In this document: positions 63,495-64,000 of the stretch, piece after piece
Layout of the letters: each line of letters begins with the position of its first letter
How positions within the stretch are numbered: the stretch's first letter is position 1
Source: Pleurocapsa sp. PCC 7319
Lineage (GTDB): Bacteria > Cyanobacteriota > Cyanobacteriia > Cyanobacteriales > Xenococcaceae
Length of the DNA: 64,000 nucleotides
Assembly (NCBI RefSeq): GCF_000332195.1
Contig: NZ_KB235919.1
Location: forward strand, 87,038-151,037
Direction of reading: 5' to 3'
Position numbers and translations under genes: made by a program
The notes under the pieces: model-generated
Told to the model about the DNA's origin: nothing
What the model saw: the letters and a program-made list of their open reading frames with translations, nothing else
The model's database searches: none

Positions 63495-64000
63495 CTAAGC
63501 AATAATCTTGAGGTTTTCACTGCCGAAAGTCGGTAGATTAGATAAGTAGGCAATATCTACTACAGACTCAGAACCATTACCATCTGGATCAAAACTGAGC
63601 AGACCATCATCCGAATTGTAGATAACATAGGGACAAATTCCATATGGGCATGGATTATAATCAATAAATACTCCAGTTTTCCTGGGGTGTGGCCTTAAAT
63701 TCTCGTCAGGAACCAAGCTAGTATCAAATCCCGATGCAGAGATTAAGATATGATCGTCGCCATCAAAATCAGTAATCGTATCTAATTCTGAATCTAAATT
63801 TTCATACACAAAGTTATCTGCACCTTGACCCCCAGCCAGAATATCTGCGCCACCATAACCAAACAAAATATTTGCCTGGTCATTACCTGTCAATTGATCG
63901 CTAAATGCTGTCCCGGTAATATGATCGATTTCCGAAAGCGTTTCTGATTCTACTAAAGCATCATACCAAGCATTTCCAATCTCTTGATATCCTGTGCTAT
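63495..64000 (-). CDS. RTX-type calcium-binding repeat protein, C-terminal part (cut by window edge)
   Basis: The minus-strand frame is open to the right edge, beyond a TTG at 63893, and reads ITGTAFSDQLTGNDQANILF before GYGGADILAGGQGADNFVYE. These are RTX nonapeptides (GGxGxDxLx) that bind Ca2+ outside the cell. The end (DPDGNGSESVVDIAYLSNLP) is the usual RTX tail for type I secretion. An insert PRKTGVFIDYNPCPYGICPYV adds two Cys not typical for RTX. The N-terminal function lies outside the window. It precedes the chorismatase by about 70 bases but is unlikely to share its pathway. Confidence 0.82.
   Translation of the reverse strand, partial: STGYQEIGNAWYDALVESETLSEIDHITGTAFSDQLTGNDQANILFGYGGADILAGGQGADNFVYENLDSELDTITDFDGDDHILISASGFDTSLVPDENLRPHPRKTGVFIDYNPCPYGICPYVIYNSDDGLLSFDPDGNGSESVVDIAYLSNLPTFGSENLKIIA

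Overview
The window is cyanobacterial DNA. It has scattered GCGATCGC (HIP1) octamers, NDH-1 subunits of the cyanobacterial NdhF1 and NdhD2 type, a PxcA/CemA-family protein, a BicA-type bicarbonate transporter and TTCCCTGTTCCCT tracts of the sort common between cyanobacterial genes. The DNA is AT-rich with moderate coding density, and gene content would fit a unicellular or pleurocapsalean genus; that is inference, since no rRNA or marker gene is present. A replication module at 14.7-20.1 kb suggests that the window lies on a large plasmid or an integrated one. It consists of an initiator-like gene, eight perfect 18-bp iterons and a DUF3854/CyRepA-like primase-helicase.

Layout. 0-0.24 kb: edge of a response-regulator gene. 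0.7-12.6 kb: inorganic-carbon, energy and pH genes (pxcA, ndhF1, ndhD2) with a TolB-like propeller, a MATE exporter, a Gly/His repeat protein and a PsiE-family protein. Three of these genes share a promoter-proximal motif, and the long spacers carry MITE-like elements. 13-14.5 kb: a universal stress protein and a lone receiver protein. 14.7-20.1 kb: replication. 20.3-22.7 kb: a short Omp85 protein and an unknown outer-membrane protein. 22.8-32 kb, minus strand: bicA, then a CPA2 antiporter, then an Mrp-type Na+/H+ antiporter set with two near-identical MnhD paralogs. 32-40.7 kb: sensor kinase, Lon protease, pentapeptide protein, phytoene-desaturase-like oxidoreductase and twin universal stress proteins.

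40.7-55.5 kb is an exopolysaccharide locus in two divergent arms. The minus arm encodes a heparinase/alginate-lyase-like protein, a GT4, an AlgD-like sugar-nucleotide dehydrogenase and a beta-helix protein. The plus arm encodes a Wzc-type tyrosine kinase, Wzy/ligase, Wzx, GT2, GT4 and a methyltransferase.

55.9-63.4 kb, minus strand, is a compact chorismate-derived gene cluster: FkbO/Hyg5-type chorismatase, aryl-AMP ligase, stand-alone carrier protein, DUF98 chorismate lyase, DAHP synthase and a C-PCP-TE NRPS protein without an adenylation domain. It looks able to raise chorismate supply, make hydroxybenzoate, activate it onto the carrier and transfer it to an unknown acceptor. It is the best candidate here for an undescribed system. 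The right edge cuts an RTX-repeat protein.

Functional reading: pxcA, NDH-1, Mrp, CPA2 and BicA together suggest a Na+/H+ cycle supporting Na+-dependent bicarbonate uptake, carried with stress proteins, Lon, an EPS coat and a small aryl-metabolite pathway.
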